The translations under genes were made by a program, and so were the position numbers. The notes below the pieces were generated by a model that was not told where the DNA came from, did no database searches, and saw only the letters and a program-made list of their open reading frames with translations. Shown piece by piece: positions 7,240 to 15,471 of a stretch of DNA of 64,000 bases (position 1 is its first letter; every line of letters starts with the position of its first letter). Location: assembly GCF_030817015.1 (NCBI RefSeq), contig NZ_JAUSYS010000001.1, positions 620,001 to 684,000 of the forward strand, given 5' to 3'. The stretch is from Arthrobacter sp. V1I7. GTDB taxonomy: Bacteria > Actinomycetota > Actinomycetes > Actinomycetales > Micrococcaceae.

Positions 7240-7788
7240 CTATGCTGCGGGAGCGATGAAGGCCAGTTCGAGGTTGACGGCAACCTTGTCGCTGACGAGC
7301 ACGCCGCCGGCTTCGAGCACGGCGTTCCAGGTCAGGCCGAAGTCCTTGCGGCTGATCGTGGTTCCGGCGGACAGGCCGGCGCGGGTGTTGCCGAACGGAT
7401 CAACAGCAACGCCGTTGAACTCGGTCTCGAGGGCCACCGGACGGGTAACGCCCTTGATGGTGAGGTCTCCCTGGAGTTCGTAGACGTCGCCCTTGGGGAC
7501 GATGGTGTTGGACACGAAGGAGATTTCCGGGAACTTCTCGACGTCGAAGAAGTCTTCGCCGCGGACGTGGCCGTCGCGGTTGACGTCGCCGGAGTCGAAG
7601 CTCGCCGTCTTGATGGTGGCGTTGACCTTGGAATCGGCGACGTTGTCGGCGAGCTCGAGGGTGGCTTCGGCATCCTTGAACTGACCGCGGACCTTGCTGA
7701 TGCCTGCGTGGCGGACAGTGAAGGCAATCTCACTGTGCGAGTTGTCGAGGGACCAGGTGCCGGTGGTGACGTTGGCGGGAAGAGCCAT
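7240..7788 (-). CDS. YceI family protein (182 aa)
   Basis: A YceI-like lipocalin-type beta-barrel protein; family members bind isoprenoid or other amphipathic ligands. Family features include WSLDNSHSEIAFTVRHAGIS near the N-terminus, then VRGEDFFDVEKFPEISF and DLTIKGVTRPVALE. ATG at 7788 is fixed by AAGGAG upstream. There is no signal peptide, which is usual for actinobacterial members. The AT-rich upstream region carries a palindrome (7941-7957), so the gene may be controlled by a stress regulator. A clear terminator follows. Confidence 0.88.
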   Translation of the reverse strand: MALPANVTTGTWSLDNSHSEIAFTVRHAGISKVRGQFKDAEATLELADNVADSKVNATIKTASFDSGDVNRDGHVRGEDFFDVEKFPEISFVSNTIVPKGDVYELQGDLTIKGVTRPVALETEFNGVAVDPFGNTRAGLSAGTTISRKDFGLTWNAVLEAGGVLVSDKVAVNLELAFIAPAA

Positions 7789-7940
7789 GATGTTTCTCCT
7801 TGAGTCGGGTGGGTACTGCGGTCGGTCTGATCGCCAGTCGAAACTATTCATTGAAGTCTCAACTAACTGCTTCACCCAGTATAAACATGCATTTGCATCT
7901 TTTATTCCAACGGCAGGGAACATTTCTTCAAACTCTTCAG

Positions 7941-7957
7941 TTCTACTTCTTGTAGAA
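7941..7957. promoter_or_regulatory. Candidate operator upstream of the yceI-like gene
   Basis: TTCTAC and GTAGAA form a perfect 6-base inverted repeat around TTCTT in an unusually AT-rich stretch (about 7840-7960) between the yceI-like gene and the divergent phosphatase gene. MarR- and TetR-type proteins bind sites of this form. The site lies roughly 150 bases upstream of the yceI-like start and 40 bases upstream of the phosphatase start, so it could serve either gene. Confidence 0.4.
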
Positions 7958-7997
7958 GATTTCGTCATTGACCCTGCCCTTTGAGAAACTGGTACAC

Positions 7998-8666
7998 ATG
8001 CCCCAAGCCATTGTTCATTTGCTCCGCCACGGCGAGGTCCACAATCCAGATGCCGTCCTGTACGGCAGGCTGCCGGAATTCCACCTCTCCGAGCTCGGCC
8101 GGCAGATGGCGCTCATGCTTGCGGAGCACTTCCACGACCGCGCAGCCCACGGGGCGAACATCGTCCACCTGGCTGCCTCTCCGCTGACCCGCGCGCAGGA
8201 GACGGCGCAGCCCATTGCCGAAGCGCTCAACCTCGAAATCACCACCGAGGACCGGATCATCGAGGCAGTTAACTACTTCGAGGGTCTTCACGTCTCCAAG
8301 GCAGAGCTCCTCAGGCCGAAGCACTGGCCGATGCTGCGCAACCCGTTCCGTCCCTCGTGGGGGGAGCCCTACAAGCTGCAGGCTGCCCGCGTCCTTGCAG
8401 CCGTTCAGGATGCGCGGCTGCGGGCCATTGCACTCGGCGGCGGCGGCGACGCCGAGGCAATCCTGGTCAGCCACCAGCTGCCCATCTGGGCCACCCGGCT
8501 CAGTGCCGAAGGCAAGCCCCTTTGGCACGACCCGCGGAAACGGGAATGCACCCTCACCTCGGTCACGTCTCTCGTGTTCGACGACGTCGGCAGCCTTGTG
8601 CGAGTCGAATACGGCGAGCCCGCCGCAACCCTCCTGCCCGGTGCGTCCAGCACCCCGGGAGCCTGA
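7998..8666 (+). CDS. Histidine phosphatase family protein (phosphoglycerate mutase-like)
   Basis: A 222-residue histidine phosphatase with the signature LLRHGEV at about residues 8-14 (catalytic His in RHG) and a second His in ILVSHQLPIW near 165. The family covers mutases and phosphatases acting on sugar phosphates and nucleotides; the substrate is not evident. ATG at 7998 puts the RHG motif at the usual position near the N-terminus. The gene ends two bases before the tlpA-like gene and is the first gene of the cytochrome c maturation operon, an arrangement common in Arthrobacter-type genomes. Confidence 0.85.
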   Translation: MPQAIVHLLRHGEVHNPDAVLYGRLPEFHLSELGRQMALMLAEHFHDRAAHGANIVHLAASPLTRAQETAQPIAEALNLEITTEDRIIEAVNYFEGLHVSKAELLRPKHWPMLRNPFRPSWGEPYKLQAARVLAAVQDARLRAIALGGGGDAEAILVSHQLPIWATRLSAEGKPLWHDPRKRECTLTSVTSLVFDDVGSLVRVEYGEPAATLLPGASSTPGA

Positions 8667-8668
8667 GC

Positions 8669-9310
8669 ATGACCGGACGCGACGCGCCCCGGTCCGACGG
8701 GCAGCGGACCCGGGCCGCCATGACCCGCCGCAGCGTGCTGACAGCGGGCGGCGCGGCGATCGCCGTCGTGCTGGGGCTCTCCGGCTGTGCCCAGGAAGAT
8801 GCGCTGGCCAAACAGGCCAAGGCAGGCGACAACAAGAACTATGTGGCCGGCGACGGGTCGGTGACGGAGTTCGCCCTGGCGGACCGCAAGAGCCCGACTG
8901 ACATCCACGGCACGCTGTTCGACGGCACCACGGTCAATGCCGGCGATTTCCAGGGCAAGGTCACCGTGCTCAACTTCTGGTTCGCGGCCTGCGCCCCTTG
9001 CCGGGTGGAAGCGCCCTCGCTGGAGGCCCTGCACCAGGAGTTCAAGAGCCAGGGCGTGCAGTTCTATGGGGTGAACCTCCGCGACGAGAAGGCCACCGCG
9101 GAAGCGTTCGACAAGACGTTCAACCTCACTTACCCGAGCTTCAACGACAAGGACGGTGCCGTGCTCCTGACCGTCTCGGGCCTCGTGCCGCCGGGGGCCG
9201 TCCCCACCACCCTGGTGCTGGACAAGCAGGGCCGGGTCGCTTCCCGAGTCCTCGGCGAGATCCAGAAAGGGACGCTCAAATCCCTTATCGCCGCTGCCGT
9301 GGCGGAGTAG
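8669..9310 (+). CDS. TlpA/ResA-type thioredoxin-like lipoprotein for cytochrome c maturation
   Basis: A 213-residue extracytoplasmic thioredoxin-like protein. The N-terminus has a charged region, then SVLTAGGAAIAVVLGLSGC, whose LSGC is a lipobox, so the protein is probably a membrane-anchored lipoprotein. The redox motif CAPC is in LNFWFAACAPCRVEAPS, and the cis-Pro region is GAVPTTLVLD. In System II maturation this protein reduces the haem-binding cysteines of apocytochrome c and receives electrons from CcdA. It lies directly after the phosphatase gene and 12 bases before ccdA. Confidence 0.88.
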   Translation: MTGRDAPRSDGQRTRAAMTRRSVLTAGGAAIAVVLGLSGCAQEDALAKQAKAGDNKNYVAGDGSVTEFALADRKSPTDIHGTLFDGTTVNAGDFQGKVTVLNFWFAACAPCRVEAPSLEALHQEFKSQGVQFYGVNLRDEKATAEAFDKTFNLTYPSFNDKDGAVLLTVSGLVPPGAVPTTLVLDKQGRVASRVLGEIQKGTLKSLIAAAVAE

Positions 9311-9322
9311 CGGTCTGCCACT

Positions 9323-10078
9323 ATGAACAGTCCCTTCGCCGAAGCCATCCTCAACGGTTCGCTCCTGCTGGCCATCCCGGTGGCGCTGCTGGCCGGGTTC
9401 GTCTCCTTCCTCTCGCCCTGCGTGCTGCCCCTCGTCCCGGGCTACCTGGGCTACGTCACCGGGCTGACCGGCGTCGACCTCCAGAAGCAAAAGCGCGGCC
9501 GCATGCTGGCCGGCATCGGGCTCTTTGTCCTGGGTTTCTCGGTGATCTTCGTGTTGCTCGGCGGGGCGTTCGGCCAGCTGGGGACGCTCATCACGGGCTC
9601 GGAGAACAGGTGGATCACCCAGGTTTTGGGCATCCTGGTGATCATAATGGGCGTGGTGTTCATGGGCGGTTTCGGCTGGTTCCAGCGCGACGCGAAGATC
9701 CAGGCCAAGCCGCCGGCCGGGCTCTGGGGCGCACCGCTGCTGGGCATCACGTTCGGACTGGGCTGGGCGCCATGCATCGGGCCCACCTATTCCGCGGTGC
9801 AGCTCCTGAGCCTTTCCGGCGGATCCTCTGCGGCCAAGGGCGCCTTCCTGGCCTTCGTGTATAGCCTGGGCCTGGGCATACCCTTCCTGCTGATCGCCCT
9901 GGCCGTGCGCCGCGGCGTCGGCGTGATGTCCTTCTTCCGCAAGCACCGGCTCGCCATCCAGCGCACCGGCGGCGGCATCCTGATTGTGCTGGGCCTGCTG
10001 ATGGCCAGCGGCGTGTGGGGAACCTGGGTTTCCGGGTTGCAGTACTGGTTCCAAACCGATGTGAAATTGCCGATCTGA
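9323..10078 (+). CDS. ccdA: Cytochrome c biogenesis protein CcdA
   Basis: A 251-residue membrane protein with six hydrophobic helices, which carries electrons from cytoplasmic thioredoxin to extracytoplasmic thiol proteins. The signature FLSPCVLPLVPGYLGYVTG near residues 30-48 carries the first redox cysteine, and GLGWAPCIGPTY near 150 carries the second. Its stop codon overlaps the ATG of resB by one base (TGATG), which implies translational coupling. Electron flow here is thioredoxin to CcdA to the TlpA-like protein encoded upstream. Confidence 0.93.
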   Translation: MNSPFAEAILNGSLLLAIPVALLAGFVSFLSPCVLPLVPGYLGYVTGLTGVDLQKQKRGRMLAGIGLFVLGFSVIFVLLGGAFGQLGTLITGSENRWITQVLGILVIIMGVVFMGGFGWFQRDAKIQAKPPAGLWGAPLLGITFGLGWAPCIGPTYSAVQLLSLSGGSSAAKGAFLAFVYSLGLGIPFLLIALAVRRGVGVMSFFRKHRLAIQRTGGGILIVLGLLMASGVWGTWVSGLQYWFQTDVKLPI

Positions 10079-12039
10079 TGAGCGAGCGAGTGAACATAGA
10101 GAAGAAGTCCCCGGCCCCCGCCGCCACGCCCGACGCCGGTACGGCACACGCCGCCGGCGCCACGCCCGACGCCGGTAAACCGGCCGCGGACGGCAATCCC
10201 GTCGCGGACGGCAATCCCGTCACGGACGGCAATCCCGTCACGGACGGGACGCCGATCGCTGCCGCCAAGGCGGAGGCTGTCCTGCCCGTGCTCGGACCGT
10301 TGGGCATGCTCCGCTGGGCCTGGACCCAGCTGACCAGCATGCGCACGGCATTGTTCCTCCTGCTGATGCTCGCTGTCGCGGCGGTGCCCGGCTCGCTGTT
10401 CCCGCAGCGGCCCGCCAACCCGTCCACCGTCACGCAGTACATCAAGGACCACCCGGACTACGGCAAGCTCCTGGACACGCTGCAGCTGTACGACGTCTAC
10501 TCCTCCGCGTGGTTTTCCGCCATCTACATCCTGCTGTTCATCTCCCTGATCGGCTGCGTGGTTCCCCGGGCCATCGCCCACTACAAGGCCATGCGCTCGC
10601 AGCCGCCGCGCACCCCGGCACGGCTGTCCCGCCTGCCTGAGTACGGCACGCTGGTCATCCCCGGCGACGCCGGGATTCCGGCGTTGCAAGCCATCGCGGA
10701 AGCTGCCGGACTGCTGAAGAAGCGCGGCTACCGCGTCGATGTCCGGGACAGCGACGGCGCCTGCCCGTCCCTTGGTGCCGAGCGCGGCTTCCTGCGGGAG
10801 GTCGGCAACCTCGTCTTCCACACCTCGCTGATCGGCGTGCTCGTCTCGGTCGCGATCGGCGGCCTGTTCGGCTACAGCGGACAGCGGATCCTGGTGGAGG
10901 GCGACACGTTCGTGAACACCCTCGTCGGCTATGACCAGTTCACGCCCGGCACCAACTTCAACAGCAGCCAGCTGCAGCCCTACTCGGTCCAGCTGGAAAA
11001 GTTCCAGATCACCTTCGACCGTGAATCGCAGGGCAAATTCGGGCAGCCCATCGACTTCAAGGCCGATGTGACCACGAAGGAGTCCCCGGATGCGCCCTCG
11101 AAAGAGCAGGTGCTGAAGGTCAACGAACCCCTCAGCCTGGGTGGTACCAGCATGTACCTCACCGGCAACGGCTACGCCCCGATCGTCACTGTTCGGGATG
11201 GATCCGGCAATGTCGCCATGCAGGGCCCCGTCGTCGCCAAGCTGCAGGGCGACAACTACTACTCCTCCATGGTCATCAAGGTCCCCGACGCCAAGCCGGA
11301 GCAGCTCGGCTTTGCGGGGTTCTTCCTGCCCACGGCCTTCGTTACCGAGGAAGGCGTGTCCTTCAGCGGCGATCCCGAACTGATTAACCCGCAGCTTTCC
11401 CTGAACTCGTACTTCGGTGACCTCGGCCTGAACGACGGCGCCCCGCAAAACGTCTTCGAGCTCGACGTGAACAAGCTCACGCCGCTCAACGCCCGGAACC
11501 TCGACGCCGGCGGCATCACACTGACGCCCGGCACCAGCTATACGCTGCCCGACGGCAAGGGCTCCATCAGCTTCGACGGGGTCAAGCGCTATATCGGTGT
11601 GGACATCCACCACAACCCTGGCCAGCTCTACGCCCTGATCTTCGCGCTCCTGGCGGTCGCCGGCCTGGTCACGTCGCTGTACGTGAACCGCCGCCGCGTC
11701 TGGGTGCGGACCGGAACGCACGACGACGGGCGCACCATGGTGGAATACGGCCTCCTGGCCCGCGGGGAAGACCACCGGCTCGCCGGCGAAGCTGCCAGGA
11801 TCCGGGCGCTGCTCGAGGAGGAATGGGAGCTCCGCAATGCCGCCCCCGACGCAGCCTCTGCGGCCGCAGGGACCGGTTCCGCAACAGACTCGCAGTCAGA
11901 TCCCAGCGGAATGACGGATAATGACCGGGCGGACGCGGACGTGCCCGGTCCCAGCGGTGAGCCGGCTTCCCAGGACCATCCCGCAACAGACTTCACCCCG
12001 TCATCAGCCGGCTCGCCTGAGCCAAAGAAGGATTCGTAA
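10078..12039 (+). CDS. resB: Cytochrome c biogenesis protein ResB (653 aa)
   Basis: ResB forms the System II cytochrome c synthase with CcsB/ResC, moving haem across the membrane and attaching it to apocytochrome c. Transmembrane segments are seen near TALFLLLMLAVAAVPGSLFP, SAIYILLFISLIGCVVP, and a C-terminal YALIFALLAVAGLVTSLYV, with a large extracytoplasmic domain between. The start ATG overlaps the ccdA stop. The first ~60 residues are a Pro/Ala tail with three six-residue repeats of ADGNPV/TDGNPV (10186-10239), and the last ~80 residues are an acidic Ser/Ala/Pro-rich tail. Neither tail is needed by the family core. The stop overlaps the ccsB start (TAATG). Confidence 0.93.
   Translation: MSERVNIEKKSPAPAATPDAGTAHAAGATPDAGKPAADGNPVADGNPVTDGNPVTDGTPIAAAKAEAVLPVLGPLGMLRWAWTQLTSMRTALFLLLMLAVAAVPGSLFPQRPANPSTVTQYIKDHPDYGKLLDTLQLYDVYSSAWFSAIYILLFISLIGCVVPRAIAHYKAMRSQPPRTPARLSRLPEYGTLVIPGDAGIPALQAIAEAAGLLKKRGYRVDVRDSDGACPSLGAERGFLREVGNLVFHTSLIGVLVSVAIGGLFGYSGQRILVEGDTFVNTLVGYDQFTPGTNFNSSQLQPYSVQLEKFQITFDRESQGKFGQPIDFKADVTTKESPDAPSKEQVLKVNEPLSLGGTSMYLTGNGYAPIVTVRDGSGNVAMQGPVVAKLQGDNYYSSMVIKVPDAKPEQLGFAGFFLPTAFVTEEGVSFSGDPELINPQLSLNSYFGDLGLNDGAPQNVFELDVNKLTPLNARNLDAGGITLTPGTSYTLPDGKGSISFDGVKRYIGVDIHHNPGQLYALIFALLAVAGLVTSLYVNRRRVWVRTGTHDDGRTMVEYGLLARGEDHRLAGEAARIRALLEEEWELRNAAPDAASAAAGTGSATDSQSDPSGMTDNDRADADVPGPSGEPASQDHPATDFTPSSAGSPEPKKDS
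10186..10239 (+). repeat. 18-bp in-frame tandem repeat in the resB N-terminal tail
   Basis: Three copies of an 18-base unit, GCGGACGGCAATCCCGTC with the first base changed to A in the third copy, are followed by a degenerate fourth. They encode A/T-DGNPV repeats in a low-complexity tail, so copy-number change would preserve the frame. Confidence 0.85.
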
Positions 12040-13166
12040 TGCTCCCCATCAACGAGACCATGGGCCAGTACAGCGAGCTGTTCATGCTCCTCGCGGCCGG
12101 TACCTACACGGTGGCGTTCATCGCGTTCGCCTGGGACCTGGCCAAGAGCAGCAAGGTGCTGCGCGCAGTGGACCTCAAAGCTGCTGAACTTTCGGGCGCC
12201 GCCGGCCCAGCGACCGGCCGCGAGACCGGCCGCGTGCCGGTTGCTGCCGGAGTGGGGGCCTCCGGCGCTGTTGACCGCGCTGAGTCCGACCTGACCGGAC
12301 CGGTGGGCCGCGCCGAGCGCCCGTCGTCGTCCGTCTCTCGCAGCTCGAACGAGAGGGAAGCCGGGATCGGCGGGACCGCCGACGCCGGCATGCGCTACGA
12401 CGCCGAGCGCCGCGTCCCGGCCCGGGTTGCCGTGGCCTTGACCGTTCTGGGCGCTGCGATCCATGCGGCCGGCGTCATCACCCGCGCGATCGGTGCGGGG
12501 CGGGTGCCGTGGGGCAACATGTACGAGTTCCTCACGACTGGCGCCTTCGTGGCCGTGGCCATCTTCCTGCTGGTCCTGATCCGTCGCGACCTCCGCTTCC
12601 TGGGCACCTTCGTGATCGGCCTGGCCGTCATCATGCTCGTCGCGGCCGCTGTGGCCTACTGGACGCCCGTGGGCCACCTCGTTCCCGCCTTGCAGAGCTA
12701 CTGGCTCATCATCCATGTCTCCATCGCGGTGATCTCGTCTGCCCTCTTCACCCTGACCTTTGCGATGTCCGCACTGCAGCTGGTCCAGGCCCACCGGCAG
12801 AAGACCGTGGCTGCCGGCGGCGCGGACAAGCTGGGCTTCATGCGCCTGGTGCCGTCTGCGCTCAGCCTCGAGAACCTGTCCTACCGGATCAACGCCATCG
12901 CCTTCGTCGGCTGGACCTTCACGCTCATGTTCGGGGCCATCTGGGCCGAGAAGGCCTGGGGACGGTTCTGGGGCTGGGACACCAAGGAAGTCTGGACCTT
13001 CGTGATCTGGGTGGTCTACGCCGGCTACCTGCACGCCCGTGCCACCCGCGGCTGGACCGGAACCCGCGCGGCCTGGCTCTCGATCGTCGGCTACCTCTGC
13101 GTGGTCTTCAACTTCACCATCGTGAACCAGTTCTTCAACGGCCTGCACTCCTACTCGGGGCTGTAG
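12039..13166 (+). CDS. ccsB: c-type cytochrome biogenesis protein CcsB (ResC/CcsA)
   Basis: A 375-residue haem-handling membrane protein and partner of ResB. The haem-binding tryptophan-rich loop is visible as WGRFWGWDTKEVW near residue 305, followed by FVIWVVYAGYLHARA with a conserved His; about eight hydrophobic segments are present. A poorly conserved hydrophilic stretch at about residues 45-130 separates the first helix from the rest. The ATG overlaps the resB stop by one base, so the phosphatase, tlpA-like, ccdA, resB and ccsB genes form one tightly packed operon. The two identical hairpins at 13245-13389 may end the transcript. Confidence 0.93.
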   Translation: MLPINETMGQYSELFMLLAAGTYTVAFIAFAWDLAKSSKVLRAVDLKAAELSGAAGPATGRETGRVPVAAGVGASGAVDRAESDLTGPVGRAERPSSSVSRSSNEREAGIGGTADAGMRYDAERRVPARVAVALTVLGAAIHAAGVITRAIGAGRVPWGNMYEFLTTGAFVAVAIFLLVLIRRDLRFLGTFVIGLAVIMLVAAAVAYWTPVGHLVPALQSYWLIIHVSIAVISSALFTLTFAMSALQLVQAHRQKTVAAGGADKLGFMRLVPSALSLENLSYRINAIAFVGWTFTLMFGAIWAEKAWGRFWGWDTKEVWTFVIWVVYAGYLHARATRGWTGTRAAWLSIVGYLCVVFNFTIVNQFFNGLHSYSGL

Positions 13167-13215
13167 ACGGCTAGGCGGGCGATGTGCCCGCGGGCCGGGC
13201 GGCCGCCAGGCGTTC

Positions 13216-13316
13216 GGGCTGCATCCGGTCCGCGATTTGCCACGAATGGCCGCTAAGCGCTCTGCTTAGCGGCCATTGGCGTCACTTGGGCGGGGGGTAG
13301 GGGAGTTGCTTCGGAT
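13216..13316. repeat. 101-bp hairpin-bearing repeat, copy 1
   Basis: This segment (GGGCTGCATCCGGTCC ... GAGTTGCTTCGGAT) is about 90% identical to 13328-13428. Its centre is a perfect 14-base inverted repeat, AATGGCCGCTAAGC / GCTTAGCGGCCATT, around GCTCT (13245-13277). It stands just after the ccsB stop and may act as a terminator. Confidence 0.88.
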
Positions 13317-13327
13317 TTGTCGCCCGG

Positions 13328-13428
13328 GGGCTGCATCCGGTCCGTGATTTGCCACGAATGGCCGCTAAGCGCTCTGCTTAGCGGCCATTTGCGTCACATC
13401 GGCGGGGCGTGGGGGAGTTGCTTCGGAT
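13328..13428. repeat. 101-bp hairpin-bearing repeat, copy 2
   Basis: Second copy, in the same orientation 112 bases downstream, with the same 14-base stem (13357-13389) intact while flanking bases differ. It overlaps the 3' end of the decayed endonuclease gene on the minus strand, where it would encode the last ~20 residues and the stop codon. Confidence 0.88.
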
Positions 13429-14137
13429 CCTTGCTTAGGCGGGAGGAGTCCACCCGACTCCCTCAGCGCCGCCCTGACCCGCGTCACAGCACTGGGCTCC
13501 TTCCCCGGCGCTAACGGAGTCAGATCCCATTGAGTCAGGACCACGACCCGCCAGCTGGCGTCTCTGGCGCTCTCATCGCGGAAAATGTCGCTGCGCCGCT
13601 GGGCCGGCGTTGCATGGTGGCCACCGTCGTATTGGATCGCCACTTTCTCGATCTCGTAGGAAAGATCCGGATCCTGGATCCAGCCGCCGTACTGGTTGAA
13701 GATCGGGATGTTGATGCCTGGTTCGGGCAGTCCATGGCGGAGCAGGAGGAGCCGGAGTTCCGTCTCCTTGGGCGAGTCGGTATTAGCCCGGACCAGGGCC
13801 CGGGCCCGCATAGCCCGCCGATTAGCCCGGGCGTCCCCGCTTGCCATCGAGGTACGCATTCAGCTCCCCGATGGTGATGAACGGGTTTCTCCGGCGCAGC
13901 AGGAAGTCTCCGGCAACCACCGCTTCATCGAGGCTCAGGATGCCGGTCAGATCGAACCACGTCCGCAGCGGAGAAGTGCAGGCCACTCGCCGGCGGCAGC
14001 AGCGGCCCGTACGCCGTGACACGGGATGACCAGTCCGCGGCGCGAGTCCGACGCCGACTCAGCCCGGCAGCGCCAGCCTGGGCCACGGTGAATGGTCCGC
14101 TTACGAGGTGCCGGGGAAGCTCGCTGGGGCTGCGCAT
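13365..14137 (-). pseudogene. Endonuclease-domain (DUF559/Vsr-like) protein, broken into three frames
   Basis: The minus strand encodes, in order but in three frames, MRSPSELPRHLVSGPFTVAQ (from 14137, AbiEi-antitoxin-like or winged-helix N-terminus), then FDLTGILSLDEAVVAGDFLL and NPFITIGELNAYLDGKRGRP, then TDSPKETELRLLLLRHGLPE, IPIFNQYGGWIQDPDLSY and EIEKVAIQYDGGHHATPAQR (restriction-endonuclease-like fold with acidic and Gln/Tyr core). Full-length relatives of about 300 residues are common in Micrococcaceae; their role is unproven, though the fold suggests DNA cleavage. At least two frame breaks, near 13850 and near 14010, inactivate it. Its C-terminal tail lies inside a repeat element. Confidence 0.72.
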
Positions 14138-14245
14138 AAGAGCATTGTGCGGTTGGATCGAGGGCCCTCAGCGGTTATCCCCAAAGCGGGCAGGGTGTGG
14201 GGGAGGAGTGAGTCTCGTGAGAGGCACAGTGGCGGCCCGGACGGG

Positions 14246-14314
14246 CTCCGGCGATTCGCCGAAAGTGGCCGGCTATAGGCCTCGCAGTCCGGCCGGATGT
14301 GGCAAACGGGCGAG
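14246..14314. repeat. ~70-bp direct repeat, copy 1, in a gene-free region
   Basis: Starts CTCCGGCGATTCGCCGAAAG and ends GGATGTGGCAAACGGGCGAG; copy 2 is at 14392-14459. The segment contains the small palindrome CGGCGATTCGCCG. The 14138-14523 interval holds no convincing gene: reading frames there are high-GC artefacts. Confidence 0.8.
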
Positions 14315-14391
14315 GAGCGTGGCGGAGGCAGAGTCGAACCCGGCGACGTCGAACCCTGCGAGCTACCGCAGGACCTCCACCGGCCCGCCCA

Positions 14392-14459
14392 CTCCGGCGA
14401 TTCGCCGAAAGTGGCCGCTATAGGCCTCGTATTGCGGCCGGATGTGGCAAGCGGGCGAG
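14392..14459. repeat. ~70-bp direct repeat, copy 2
   Basis: Same orientation as copy 1 and 146 bases downstream, with a 2-base deletion (GTGGCCGCTATAGG versus GTGGCCGGCTATAGG-like) and scattered substitutions. No function is apparent. Confidence 0.8.
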
Positions 14460-14523
14460 AAACCCGAGGCGCTGGGAAGTCCGTGGGCGGTGGGGAACGC
14501 AGGCAGGGAGAGCCAGGAACGGC

Positions 14524-14952
14524 TTACTTGACCTCGTCGGTGCCCTGCGTACCGGCGTCGCCGGAGCCGTGAGCGTCGCCTGATTCGGAGTCGCGGCTCT
14601 CGGCAGGGCCGCCGTCGCCGAGCTTGCGATCTTTGGCGTCCAGTTCTTCCTTGAGCTTCTTGAGCCGGTCCGCTTCAGCCTGTTTGCGGCGGCGGAGTTC
14701 AAGGTTGCGCAGGAAGTCCGGGTCGTCGTCAGGCGCGACGGGGTGGCTGTAGCGCGCAGGGGTGGGGCCGGTGCCGCGGGGGCGCCCGATGAGGAACCAC
14801 AGGACGGCGCCGATCACCGGAAGGACGATCTGCACCACAATCCAGGCCGGCTTCGAAATGCCCTTGGTCTGGCGTGGGTCAGTGCGGATCACGTCGACGA
14901 GTCCGTAGACAAATACGACGAGAACGGCGACGGTGACCACTACACGGAGCAT
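14524..14952 (-). CDS. PLD-nuclease N-terminal domain membrane protein (142 aa)
   Basis: A small membrane protein with two helices: VVVTVAVLVVFVYGLVDVI at the N-terminus and WIVVQIVLPVIGAVLWFLIG, ending in GRPRG. This is the PLDc_N (phospholipase D nuclease N-terminal) domain pattern seen in many short actinobacterial proteins that lack any nuclease domain. A charged C-terminal tail (LELRRRKQAEADRLKKLKEE, coiled-coil-like) follows. The function is unknown. It is divergently oriented to the DUF4229 gene at 15085. Confidence 0.82.
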   Translation of the reverse strand: MLRVVVTVAVLVVFVYGLVDVIRTDPRQTKGISKPAWIVVQIVLPVIGAVLWFLIGRPRGTGPTPARYSHPVAPDDDPDFLRNLELRRRKQAEADRLKKLKEELDAKDRKLGDGGPAESRDSESGDAHGSGDAGTQGTDEVK

Positions 14953-15084
14953 GTAATCAGTCTAGCGTCCGGGTGAGTCTCCGGCGTCGCCCGGTGTTCC
15001 TGCTGCGCGAGGCAGCGCCGCAGCGCGAGGGGGCCAAGGGAAGCCCGTCCGGGTGGGCCGGCCGGCGGCGGCTAAACTTGGAAT

Positions 15085-15393
15085 GTGGCTTTCCTGAAAT
15101 ACTCCCTGATCCGGCTCGCACTGTTCGTGCCATTGTTCGCGCTGTTCGTTTACCTGCAGTTGGGCTGGCTGCTCGCCGTCCTCTGCGCCGGCATGATGGC
15201 GTTCGCCATCAGCTACCTCTTCTTTCAGAAGCAACGCGATGCGGCGGCCGCAACGCTGCATAGGAGGTTCTCGGGCAAGGCCAAGCCGCTGCGTTCCGCC
15301 GGTGAAGCCGCCGACGCCGACGCCGAGGACCGCCTCGTCGACGCGCATCCGGACATCACCGTTGACCCGGACAACCGTCCCAAGGATTCCTAG
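15085..15393 (+). CDS. DUF4229 domain membrane protein (102 aa)
   Basis: A GTG-started small membrane protein with two adjacent helices (FLKYSLIRLALFVPLFALFV and LGWLLAVLCAGMMAFAISYL), followed by FFQKQRDAAAATLHRRF and an acidic tail. Length, helix pair and the motif after the helices match DUF4229, a family found next to menaquinone genes in Micrococcaceae. It is convergent with menA here. No function is known. Confidence 0.78.
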   Translation: MAFLKYSLIRLALFVPLFALFVYLQLGWLLAVLCAGMMAFAISYLFFQKQRDAAAATLHRRFSGKAKPLRSAGEAADADAEDRLVDAHPDITVDPDNRPKDS

Positions 15394-15471
15394 AAACCGG
15401 CTTGCAGGGCGCGCGGACCCCGGAACGCGACCACCCCCCCAAGAATCCCGGGACCGCGGCCAGACCCGCGA

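Noticed and set aside
10015..10077. Upstream extension of resB overlapping the end of ccdA
   Set aside because: An ATG at 10015 is in frame, but it would overlap ccdA by 64 bases; the TGATG junction at 10076-10080 is a typical coupled start.
14320..14360. GAGTCGAACCC-like sequence resembling a tRNA T-arm complement
   Set aside because: No acceptor stem, D-arm or anticodon arm can be folded around it.
14016..14583. Several open plus-strand frames of 90-135 codons between the endonuclease remnant and the PLDc_N gene
   Set aside because: Arg/Gly/Pro-rich composition of high-GC shadow frames, no ribosome sites, and they cross the direct repeats.
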